This document shows positions 25,801 to 37,800 of a DNA stretch of 64,000 bases, in pieces. Under the pieces are notes generated by a model that made no database searches, was not told where the DNA came from, and saw nothing but the letters and a program-made list of their open reading frames with translations. The translations under genes were made by a program, and so were the position numbers. The stretch spans positions 89,951,777 to 90,015,776 of the forward strand of contig OX457062.1 of the NCBI GenBank assembly GCA_949752795.1, in the 5' to 3' direction. The stretch's first letter is position 1; the number at the start of each line of letters is the position of its first letter. Origin of the DNA: Hyperoodon ampullatus. Lineage: Eukaryota > Chordata > Mammalia > Artiodactyla > Ziphiidae.

Positions 25801-28800
25801 CTATTATGTTCCTGACTGTGATGTAAAAGATGCTGTCTTTTATCCCTGTAACTTTAATTGATAGCAGATGGTGGTTCTTTTAGACAAGAGGAAATGGGAG
25901 TCTAGGACAGTAAGTTACATCCTTCTGTTTCCCAGGTGAATAAGCAGCTCATTTATCTGTGGAGGTGGGGCTGAATATAGGAGGTGATAGTACTTCCATT
26001 CAGTCCTCTCCTTTTCATTCCTTCTTTCAACAAATATTTGTTGCCACGTGCTGTTTGCTGTGTTCTGGTGCATCTACCTTTGGGGATATGGAAGCACTGA
26101 CTTAAGCCACACAGATGGGTTAAGTTGCCCTTTCCTTGGGCTGGGTACATATTGGTGATTTTTTTCTCTTTCTTTTACTTTTTGGCTGGAGGTGAAAATG
26201 TATCTTTATCTCTTAAATTTGGTCAAGAAGGCAACCACCCATGTGAAACAATCGTGGTAAGGGGAGGGAAATATTGTGCAGTAGAAATTCCCTTTCCTGT
26301 GAATGGAATCATCTGGAATGCTTTAACAAACAACACTGGTTAATAGTCATTATTGGACACAAGAACTTGATGGAATTTTAATTCTCACTCAGACTCCTGT
26401 GCACCTAGATTTAGCACTCTCTTAGTCTCCAGGGAAGATTCTCTGCATTTATTTTTAAGCTTTAAGTGACCAAGTTACAGCCCTAAAGGCACACCCTTTA
26501 CTGAAAGCAGGAGGAGGAAACAGCTTGCTGAATAGTATGGCTAGGCTCATTTCTGGATCTTGGTCTTCTATTCTCAATTCTGGGAAGAAGTCACTCGGAA
26601 GAATGAGTTTTTTTCTTGGAAGAGCCATAGTTCACTTCAATAATATGGAGACAACTTGAAGATTTAGTCTACAGAGAAATTCAGCCCCAATTTGACAGAC
26701 TTCTCGTTTCCACACAAGAGGCTAAAGAACTCCCTGCAGTAGTTTCTCTGCATGTGTCATATATTAAGAATAAGAGTATTCATACACTCGTCCATATACA
26801 TATGTGTATGAATATATATGATGAATACTGTTATCAATATACGTAAATGCTGTCATTTTCCAAAATCTTTCTCACCAGCTTTCCACACTCTGTACAAGAT
26901 GCTGTCCTGGGAACAGAGGGAAGGGAGGGAGTCTGTAAACAGCATTGAAAGGAAAAGAGGGCTTGTTGAGAAGTGACGGGAGCAGAACAGAGTCCACTAG
27001 ATAGAGACAAAACATGGGACCAGGCTTAGAGAGGGTGAGGAAGATGAGGGAACCAGAACAAAAGCTACAGAGTGAGGAGAAAAGGAGAGGGACAGGGCAG
27101 GCGCAGTGAAAGCAGAGGATGGCAGAGATCCACGTGGGGAAGAGGGAAGGGGCCAGGGCTTTCTCCGGAGGACTTTGCGCATGTGTCTCCTTTTATTTTA
27201 TTTCATTTTGTAGCGGCAGACTTCTGAGATCTGAGAACATATGGGTTAGGTATAGCTCCCACGATACTACGAACTCATGGTAACTTTCACAAGCTTATAA
27301 TTCATTTTCAAATCTCGTTTTACCCACGCCTGAAAAATCAGACCAGCAGGCTTTGTACCAGAGGGGAGAGAAGGCTCTAACTAGGAATCATCCATGTCGC
27401 TACCTGGCTTCCCTACTGTCTGAATAGCAAGAAGGGTCTATGCCTAAAAGCTCTCCCCTGCCTTCACCAGGAGCTCAGAGGGAGGACCTTGGGAAGGGGG
27501 GTGGTGTAGTTGAAAGATGCAGTATTAACAGCCAGTGAGGTAAACTTGCTAAAATTGGCCACATCTCAGAAAATGTAAATATTCCATTTAAAAAATCAAA
27601 TTATTATGAAAAAAATTCTGGTTATAGACTAACACTTCTGTCAGATGCTTATAAAAAATAATCCAGGGCTTTCCTGGTGGCGCAGTGGTTGAGAGTCCGC
27701 CTGCCAGTGCAGGGAACACGGGTTCGTGCCCCAGTCCGGGAAGATCCCACATGCCGTGGAGCGGCTGGGCCCGTGAGCCATGGCCGCTGAGCCTGCGCGT
27801 CCGGAGCCTGTGCTCCGCAACGGGAGAGGTCACAGCAGTGAGAGGCCCGTGTACCGGAAAAAAAAAAAAATCCAAACAGAAAGGAAAACTTTGTTTCCCA
27901 GCATGATCCTCACTTCTACCACAGGACTTTCCAGCCCTAAGAAAGTTCTGCCATGTGAGAGTAGTTGTGAACAAACCGTGGCTACAGGAGTTTCCTTCTG
28001 CACAGTGGGGAGCTGCAGAAAGCAGGCGGGTACCACAGGTGGTGGACTTGGCGGAGAGAGGAGCATATGGGTTCGACAGCAGAAATAGATGTCACCATCT
28101 GGCACAAAACCCCTCAAATAGTCCCATTACCTCCCTGTCCTATCCCTTATCCAGGTTGAGAGCAGAGGGCCTTTGAGATATATTTGATTTTTTCTTTATG
28201 ACATAGTCCTAGTTTTAAGCACATGTAGATGGAAGGTGATGTTTTTTGTTGGGGGTACCTGCCAAGGTGGAGTTCAAGGAAGAGGGGAGAAGTTTCTGAG
28301 GATGGACTCCCTCTGACATGATTGCTTGGATTGGAACTGGGGTGTTTCCTGGGGGTGCTAATTAGAACAGGAAAAGTGTAATCCCCAGGAAAGTGGGAGA
28401 TCAGCATGCCAGCTGTTGTTGCGCAAGTGAAATTGATTCCTGGATGAGAGGTGTCTGCAGAAAGGTTTCCTGGAGGCACTTCTTGCCAGACCCTGGATGA
28501 CTTTCAAAGGAGACTCCTGGACACAGACAGCTTGTTCAGTGGTTTAGGGGCTTATCCTGTGCAGGTTTTGAACATCAATACCAGGCTATGGCTGCTTGGG
28601 ACATGGGCAGTAGAGTCAGATATGCTGTGAATACCTTGCTGGACTTCAACATCTAGAATCTCAATGGTTGTGAGCTTTCAGAACCTTACTTGGGGTGATG
28701 GAAATTTGGAGACATGTGGCAAATGTTTCAGTATTTGCTGTGGCTGTTGAGTTTGTCCTTTGGTTTGTGTGCTTAGGTTGTTCTGTTGGCGTGTCCAATG

Positions 28801-31800
28801 GAGCTTCGGTACATCCTTCATCAGCTATGACACCATGCCTAGATTCCAATGACACGATGACATTTCATCACATTTTAAAAACATGATTATTTGCACTGGA
28901 ACAGCCCACCCCTTAAAATGCCTAATAAAATAAACTCTGGAAACGGATCCCCAGATTGAAATTCCTTATATAAACAAGTGTGCCTTTGCTGCAGGAGGTG
29001 GTTGCCATTGTTCCTCACCTCAAGAAGGTTCCTTGTTCATGTAAAGATGACCTGTCTGTCGGTTAAAGAACAGTGCTGCTCCCCGTGGGTCAGAATGGTG
29101 CCGGCCACACATGCCTTATTGTCTTTTTCTAAGCTGGACCCAGTGATGCATGCTGTGTGGACAGGGTATGCTTGGAATTGGATGAAACTCTGCACACCTC
29201 TTCAGATTTTCTCTTTACACAGGGGATGGCCGGAGCGGCCTCTGTCAGTGTCATCTATTCTAGAGACTGGAGAGAATCCTAGTTCTGCTGATGGTCAATC
29301 AGAATTCCATCCCCCATCCCACACTTCTTTCAGATCCATGAGAAAGGAGAGGAAGAGTTCAATGAGAAGAGTGAACATTATTCTGGAATCAGTGAGGAGC
29401 CTCTGCTCACAGCAGATCAGGTACGAATCTCTCTCTCTCTCTCTCTCTCTCTGTCTTGGTTCTTGGGACTTTTAGTTCCTTTGATAGAGAAAAAGTCTGA
29501 ATACATACCTGCCACATCCCTTTCAGGCAGTAGAAAAATGTATGGTCTTGTGGTGGCTGTGTCTTTGGTAAATTTCATGTCTCTTTAAGCCTCAGTTTAC
29601 ACACCTGCTGTAATTAGGGATGTAATTCCTGACGTGTGTTGGATGTGGTCCATGTCTGATAACAGCCAGAGATGGGCTCAGCGTTTACTGCCTTCATTTC
29701 CTGCTAAGTGTCTTTATTGCAGCTCATTGTGCTTGGAGTCAAGACACTTAAACAAGGGTCCCAAATAGCTGTTCTCACAAGAATAGAAATGGCAGAAGAG
29801 ACTTCCAAGTGATGGACATTTTCTCATATTTCATAGAACACTGAAAACGTTGGGCCTTCCAAAAGAAGTATTAGAAACACTTGTTTTTTTAAAAAAAGAT
29901 CTAAAGTTTCACATTTTATTGAGTTGCTTATATTTGGGTTTTAATAATTTGTTACTTAGGGAAAATACTCCTGAGTCTCTGGATTCTTTATTCAACCTTT
30001 GAATCAACAACTATTTATGGGCACTTGCTTTGAGCAGGCACCTTTCAGGTGTTTTCACAGAGTGGTTCTGAAAAAGCTCCACTAGGAGCTTTTGGTTCCA
30101 GAAAGTGCTTTTCAGTAAAAGGAACTCTTTCATATTTGTGGTAAAAAGGTGGGCTATAAACAGATAAGGATCAAGAGATTAAAGGGAACCAGATTAAAAA
30201 GAATAGGGGCTAGCAGTTACCTTGTGAATTTGGGGGGAAATACAATTCAGTGACACAAGTTCAATGATAATGACTCTGAAAGAGAAGCTCAGCCATAAAA
30301 TTCTAAAGGGGGGTCGTGTAGTTTGCTCGTGTTGCATGAACGGCTTGCAGTAGTCAAAAACGAAGTATCCCTTAAATTTGTGAGCGGAGATGGGAAAGCT
30401 TGGGAATAAAATAGAAATTATTCCAAAGGAGGGGACCCAAGTGCCTTTATCTTTGATCCAGCCTAACATACAGGAACCCACTTCAAAGACCAGTTGGCCT
30501 TGGAGATGGAGCCCATCACAGCATCGAGAACAGACAAATATATAGATGCACTATTCTGACCAGACTCATGGATGGCTCCTTTCAGAAGTGGTCTTTGCTT
30601 ATTCCATTTTCTTTATGTGTAAACAATTAATGTACAAAGTAGTTCAGCCTTATTCCTCTTGGCAGTTATCTAATTTTACTCTCTCTTCTAGGAGCTGTCC
30701 CCTACAAGAGTCTAGATTACAGCTGGGTTTCTTATCGATTTTCTGCTCTCCAGAACCTACCTGTCCTTTTATTATGTCATTATCTTTATTTCCACTTTTG
30801 TTTGGCAGCTTTAGTTCCTGTCCAGGTGAATTCTGGAGGAAGAGCTGTTTTCCTCTATGTAAAAAAGCAACTCCCCATTTTGAGTTATCCTAGGAACACT
30901 TTTTTTCCGGTCTTAAGCATCATCACAATGAATGGACTGGATTTTGTGTTTGAGTTGGGTAGATAAAATGTCTTCCCACTTAGAAAGAAAGTGCTCAGCA
31001 AATTGAAGTAAATGTTCCCTTCCAGGAATCTCTGCTTCATTTCCTGAAAGAGCAGTTTATTTCCAATAAAACACTCATCTCAATGGTGTTCTTAGAAGAG
31101 GTTTGACATTAAAGAGGACTTTATATCAAAGGAAGAGTGTTTGTAAGCCTTTGGTCAGATCTAGTTTTATTATTATTCAATATTTATTAAGTAACAATAT
31201 TGCTTTAGGAATTTTACAGACAGCAAATTAGGAACATCCTTCCCTGATCAGAATTCAAGCTGGGATGTCCCTGCAGCAGAGAAGAGTGAGCACTCCCTTG
31301 TGTACCTTCTCCAGGTGATTGAGGAGATTGAGGAAATGATGCAGAACTCCCCAGACCCTGAGGAGGAAGAGGAGGTTCTAGAAGAGGAGGATGGGGGAGA
31401 AACCTCCTCCCAGGCGGACTTGGTCCTCCTGCAGGAGATGCAGGCCTTGACCCAGACCTTCAACAACAACTGGTCCTACGAAGGTGAGAGTCCTGGGGGC
31501 GGGCTCACGGAGGACCAACTCAACTCTGCCAGGCAGGGCACATGCTTCACACGCCACTAACAGAACCTCGGATCTAGGGAGTTGGCAATACCTTTCTTAC
31601 TGGACATCAGGAGAGAAGTTAGCATTGCTGGGGGAGGAAGCAAGATTAAAATGGTAAAACGACCTGCTGTACAGCACAAGGAACTCTACTCAGTACTCTG
31701 TAATGGCCTATGTGGGAAAATCTAAAAAAAAAAAAAAAAAATAGTGGATATATGTATATGTATAACTGATTCATTTTGCTGTACACCTGAAACTAACACA

Positions 31801-34800
31801 ACATTGTAAATCAACTATAATCCAATAAAAAATTTTTAAAAATGAACACAACGGTAAAACAAACCAAAGAACAAGATTAAAGCATAACAAGTAGAGGAAA
31901 TCTGAACCCACTATTCACAATGATGCTACCATGAAATCAATGAAAAAACCTACAAATGGTAATGATAATAATAGCTCGTATTTTTGGAGAGCTTTGGAGG
32001 GCCAGGCACTGTTCTAAAACTTTCTATGCATAATCTCATTTCACGCCCATGCCAACCCCATTAGGATTGAGCTAACTGAGTTTCCAAGAGGGTAAGTGAC
32101 TTGTTTCGAGGCCACTGTTGCAGAAATATAATTAAGAAATAAAATCTCCTCCCCACCCAGAAAACCTCTTCACAGAAGTAGAGGTTTTCTTTCTGAGAAA
32201 ATGAAAACAATTTCATTATTGAATTGATGCATGTCACAGTCAACCCACTAAAGGGATTGCAAAACCGGAAACAAATCTAACCCGTGTCTGTGGCCAACTG
32301 GACACAACCCATTACAATTTTGCAATTTAGAGTCAGGTGACAAGTTAGGCCCCTGTTTTCTTTCTTGGGGATGACTTTTCAAAGCAGTGGCTCCCAGGTC
32401 CTTGAGGAAGCACATCTGAGTCCTGAGACTGGCCAGTGGCTTATTTAGCCATTTAAATGATGCACATATATTTGAAAAGGACAGAGAGAGAGAGATTCTG
32501 AAAGAAAAAGGGAGGTGAGGGGGGCTTCCCTGGTGGCGCAGTGGTTGAGAGTCCGCCTGCCGATGCAGGGGACACGGGTTCGTGCCCCGGTCCGGGAAGA
32601 TCCCACATGCCGTGGAGCGGCTGGGCCCGTGAGCCATGGCCGCTGGGCCTGCTCGTCCGGAGCCTGTGCTCCGCAACAGGAGAGGCCACAACAGGGAGAG
32701 GCCCGCGTACCGCAAAAAAAAAAAAAAAAAAAAGGGAGGTGAGGAAGAGGGGAAGTCTCTTCCCTTATTTTCAACAGGGAGAATCAAGCCTCTTATTTTA
32801 TTTTATTTTTTAAACATCTTTATTGGAGTATAATTGCTTTACAATGGTGTGTTAGTTTCTGCTGTATAACGAAGTGAATCAGCTATGCATATACGTATAT
32901 CCCCATATCTCTTCCCTCTTGCGTCTCCCTCCCACCCATCCTATCCCACCCTTCTAGGCGGTCACAAAGCACCGAGCTGATCTCCCTGTGCTATGCGGCT
33001 GCTTCCCACTAGCTATCTATTTTACATTTGGTAGTGTAGTGTATATATGTCCATGCCACTCTCTCACTTTGTCCCAGCTTACCCTTCCCCCTCCCCGTGT
33101 TCTCAAGTCCATTCTCTATGTCTGCGTCTTTATTCCTGTCCTGTCCCTAGGTTCTTCAGAACCTTTTTTTTTTTTTTTTAGATTCCATATATATGTGTTA
33201 GCATACGGTATTTGTTTTTTTCTCTTTCTGACTTACTTCACTCTGTATGACAGACTCTAGGTCCATCCACCTCACTACAAATAACTCAATTTCATTTCTT
33301 TTTATGGCTGAGTAATATTCCATTGTATATATGTGCCACATCTTCTTTATCCAGTCATCTGTCAATGGACACTTAGGTTGCTTACATGTCCCAGCTATTG
33401 TAAATAGAGCTGCAGTGAACATTGTGGTACATGACTCCTTTTGAATTATGATTTTCCCAGGGTATATGCCCAGTAGTGGGATTGCTGGGTCCTATGGTAG
33501 TTCTATTTGTAGTTTTTTAAGGAACCTCCATACCGTTCTCCATAGTGGCTGTATCAATTTACATTCCCACAAACACTGCAAGAGGGTTCCCTTTTCTTTT
33601 TTTAAAATTATTTTATTTATTTATTTATTTTTGGCTGCGTTGGGTCTTCGTTGCTGCACGTGGGCTTTCTCTAGTTGTGGCGAGCAGGGGCTACTCTTCG
33701 TTGTGGTACGTGGGCTTCTCATTGCGGTGGCTTCTCTTGTTGTGGAGCACGGGCTCTAGGTGCATGAGCTTCAGTAGTTGTGGCTCGTGGGCTCTAGAGT
33801 GCAGTCTCAGTAGTTGTGGCACACGGGCTTAGTTGCTCCGCAGCATGTGGGATCTTCCCGGACCAGGGCTCGAACCCATGTCCCCTGCATTGGCAGGTGG
33901 ATTCTAAACCACTGCACCACCAGGGAAGCCCGAGCGTTCCCTTTTCTCCACACCCTCTCCAGCATTTATTGTTTATACATTTTTTGATGATGGCCATTCT
34001 GACCTGTGTGAGGTGATACCTCATTGTAGTTTTGATTTTCATTTCTCTAATGATTAGTGATGTTGAGCACCCTTTCATGTGTTTGTTAAGCCTTTTATTT
34101 TTAATGCATATTTGCCCCTGTGCCACATTCAAGTCTTAAGGGGTGGAGTCAAAATTTGAAACTAGGCAGGTTAACTGCAGAGTCCACACTCTTAATCTGT
34201 GTATCGTATTAACTCTCTGACACAGGTTTGTGGTAATTATGGTCCTGCAAAGAAAGAGGTGGATGAAGCGTGAAATTAAAAGATGTAACAGCAGTGGCAA
34301 AACTGAGTATAAAATTCATCCATCTGCGGGGATAGTGGTGACCAGGCGGCCGGAGGGGACATGTTCCCTGGGAGTGGATCCGAATGGGGGTGACGGGACT
34401 TATAAACGATGGAGAGGGAAGGTGGGCTGGTCAGGGTATAAAGGTCCAAGTATGGACTAGAATAGTGGTGAAAATAGAGGTGTGATCTGAAGAACTGCAC
34501 CCTCTAAGTAAAACCCTGTGGTTCTGAAGAGCAGAGGCAGGGCGATAGCAGCAGAAGGAATCCGCTGGGAGGGATGGAGTGGATTTGGCCCTGGTGTTGC
34601 ATTCACAGCTGCTCCAATCAGGCCATTCTCCGGCACACAAAGGTCCCACACATAGAACTGCTCAGCAAAAGACTCGGGAAAGCAGCTGAAATGCGGAGTG
34701 AAATGGCAAAAACAGAAGGGGGAGGACAGCTCCAAAGAGTGAAATTAGAGGGGAAGGTTGATCTAAGTCAGCAAATACCCCGGCAGAGCAGGAGCGGAAA

Positions 34801-37800
34801 GGGAAAGGAAAATGGATTCTGATGTAGAAACGAAAGATGCCACTAGGAAGGGGCACTTTCAAAAATATGCTCCCGAATCTACTTTAGGTGAAGAAGTCTT
34901 AGGGGACAAGAGTTTAAAACAAAGTGATCTGTGTCCTGTTTTCCCAGGTTCCCTTTCCTTTTCTCTGACAGTAGCAGACGACTCGGTACCAACAAGCCAG
35001 ACTTCATTTTTCTGTACATGTTGCCCATCTTTACATGTTTCACGTATTTTTGGGCACGTGCACTGCGACACAGGACAGTAGGTGTAAAGAAGGCCTCAGA
35101 TCACTCTGCTTATTTTGCTGTCGGCTGTGTCTTGATCAGGTTTGGGGAATAAACACCACCTCTCTATTTCTCCTCAGCACGGATGCCAAACCCCTTCATC
35201 ATGTTTTTTCACCCCAATTCTTGACCCATTTCACATGAGGAATATTACAGAGACAGAGGAAAAATAGGGAGATGGAACAAGGGATCAAAAACCACACGTC
35301 TGCCCACACACGTTTTTGGGGACAGAGTCCACAGAGTCCATAGTCCTTGGGGGCTGTTTTTCCTCCCTCCTTTGTTTCCCTGAGATGATGTTCTCTTCCG
35401 CAGTCGATAACTGGCTCTCCCTGCTGGCACGCCCCTAAATTGTGAAGGTCTGTTGTGGCCCTTTGAGGAATTGTCTGGGGCCAGGGGGTCTCCTCCTGAC
35501 CTGTCAGGCGGCCAGGGACCCGGGAGCCTCTCCAGTGGGCTGGGCTTGATGCAGTGACCCTGCAGGATGGTCTTCCCCTGCAGGACTGAGGCACATGTCT
35601 GGATCTGAGCTGACAGAGCTGCTGGACCAGGTGGAGGGCGCCATCCGAGACTTTTCAGAGGAGCTGGTGCAGCAGCTGGCCCGCCGGGACGAGCTGGAGT
35701 TCGAGAAGGAAGTGAAGAACTCCTTCATCACGGTGCTCATCGAGGTGCAGAACAAGCAGAAGGAGCAGCGGGAACTGATGAAGAAGAGGCGGAAAGAGAA
35801 AGGGCTGAGCTTGCAGAGCAGCCGGATAGAGAAGGGAAGCCAGATGCCCCTCAAGGTAAGAGGACAGCCTGGCGCGAGGACCGAGCGCACCCACGCCTGC
35901 GAGCTCCCCGTTGCAGGTCCCGGGACCAGCCCTGCCGTGGCCCCAGACAGACCTGTCCTAAGCTGTGACAATGAGCAGGGACACCCTGGCAGACAGCAGA
36001 GCCACGAGAGGGAGAAGAGCCCACCCGTGCCCTCTGCTGCCCTAGAGGACTCCCGGTCTAACTGGAGGAGACAGGATGTAACACTGGAAAATAAGTGACT
36101 GTGGCGTGTGCTCTCTTAGGCTAGATCTGAAAAAGTGAGGTGAAAGCATTTAGGATTGAAAGGAGTTGTGCCCTGGGACAAGCCTGCTACCAGCACAGCT
36201 TAGGGTGCTGACTCATCTCTTTAGGACGTCCATAGGGTGTTTCAGGATGGAACATTATGATGCCTTGTGATATTGACCAGATTCTTCTAACCAGTGGTTC
36301 TCCATCAGGGAAGCTCAGCTGAATCAGCTAAGGAGCTTTTTCTTTTTTTTTTTTTTTGCGGTACGCGGGCCTCTCACTGTTGTGGTCTCTCCCGTTGCAG
36401 AGCACAGGCTCCGAACGCGCAGGCGCAGTGGCCATGGCTCACGGGCCCAGCCACTCCGCGGCATGTGGGATCTTCCCGGACCGGGGCACGAACCCGTGTC
36501 CCCTGCATCGGCAGGCGGACTCTCAACCACTGCGCCACCAGGGAAGCCTGGAGCTTTTTCAAAATATCTTTTCCTGGGCTCTCCCGCAGACCTACTGAAT
36601 TGGGCCCGGGCATATGCATTTTGGAAAAAGCTTTCCAGATGACAGTCGTTTTACACCTGCCCTTCCCAATGGCTGGGCATTTTGTTTTCTTCCCTGAGAC
36701 ATTTTCATCCTCATCTGTCGAGGTTTCCCTCTGCTGCTTTATTTTTCTATTTACACAATGGAGGCTGAAATGAGGAAACCCAGGAGTGCAGGGGGGGTCT
36801 CGTCGCCTGAGGCACTTACTCAGATAAGAGTCTTTGAGACTCTGCTATTGCTTCTTGCAAAGCTCAGGCTGAAATTTTGGCCTGTGTCTTAGCCCAGGTC
36901 TTACCTTTGCTTTCTAGTCGCAGAACTGGGGCCCGGATCTGGGACAGTATGGAAGCTGACGGGTCCAGGTAGCTTAGGGAGGACCCAGGCGTCCCGGGGC
37001 GATGAATATGAGCAGGGAGCACTTGCCCTTCTGAGTCTCGCTCTCCCACCTTCCCAGCGCTTCAGCATGGAAGGCATCTCCAACATCCTGCAGAGCGGCA
37101 TCCGCCAGACCTTTGGCCCCTCAGGACCTGACAAGCAGGTACACCCCATCTCCCTGCTCCCAGCTTCCTTCCCAGATTCTTGCAACTTGGTCTCTCCAAC
37201 AGAGCAGGGGATGGTGCTTCACTAGAATTATCCCCTCACTGGGGCAGGTTGCAGGGGGAAATGTCCTAACAATTTCTTCCATTCTAAGGAGGAACAGAAA
37301 GTGTTTTCTTAAAGGCAAAGTTTTTTGAGCTTTAATAATAGAGGGCCTGGATAAAACTTAAAACTCAACACTACTTGTAGACCTATGAGTTCAGTTGTTT
37401 TCAGAACAAAATGCATTAAAGGGGAATCCACTTCATGAAAGATCCCATCCAAGAGCTTCATTACCTCTGCCACACTGGGCCACCAGGTGAGCCAATCCCA
37501 CCAAGACTGCCTCTTCACTTCAGTTGCCCTGTTGACTGTAAGCTGTGCCGCGGGGTCTCCTGTTTAGCTCCATTTAGTCAATCACTTCTCACCTGAGAAG
37601 TGGCTTGCATTTCTGGCTCTCAGGTGCCTGCCATGTGCTAGGCTCTGTTGCTTAGGGCAGTACAGAGATGAGTAAACCCTGGTCCTGCCCTCATGCAATG
37701 CATAGTCTAACAGAGAAGGCCAGTGTGTCAATAGACACCTTTGAGATTGTGCACAAAAACTGTGTATGTTTTAGGCATATTTGTAGCTGAATCCTAAGTG

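Larger units (their letters stand above)
17743..29333 (+). other. FEZ1: FEZ1 intron 3 (largest, 11.6 kb)
   Basis: Dominated by the L1 nest at 20735-25530. 17743-19550 is mostly unique; 19560-19960 has LINE-like 3' sequence of uncertain family; 25540-27660 is mostly unique; a SINE lies at 27666-27870. 27871-29333 is unique and carries open frames without family resemblance. Confidence 0.75.
31484..35583 (+). other. FEZ1: FEZ1 intron 5
   Basis: Contains L1 3' ends at 31655-31845 and 32795-34090, SINEs at 32521-32730 and 33597-33931, and a MIR-like piece at 31962-32125. 34100-35583 is unique sequence with several overlapping open frames that look non-coding. Confidence 0.75.

Noticed and set aside
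28978..29475. 165-codon frame overlapping FEZ1 exon 4
   Set aside because: It reads exon 4 in a different frame (the exon's true frame gives I-H-E-K-G-E-E-E) and runs through the TC repeat.
32522..32600. tRNA gene in the SINE heads
   Set aside because: A and B boxes are present but the cloverleaf is degenerate and the unit continues into SINE body and poly(A).
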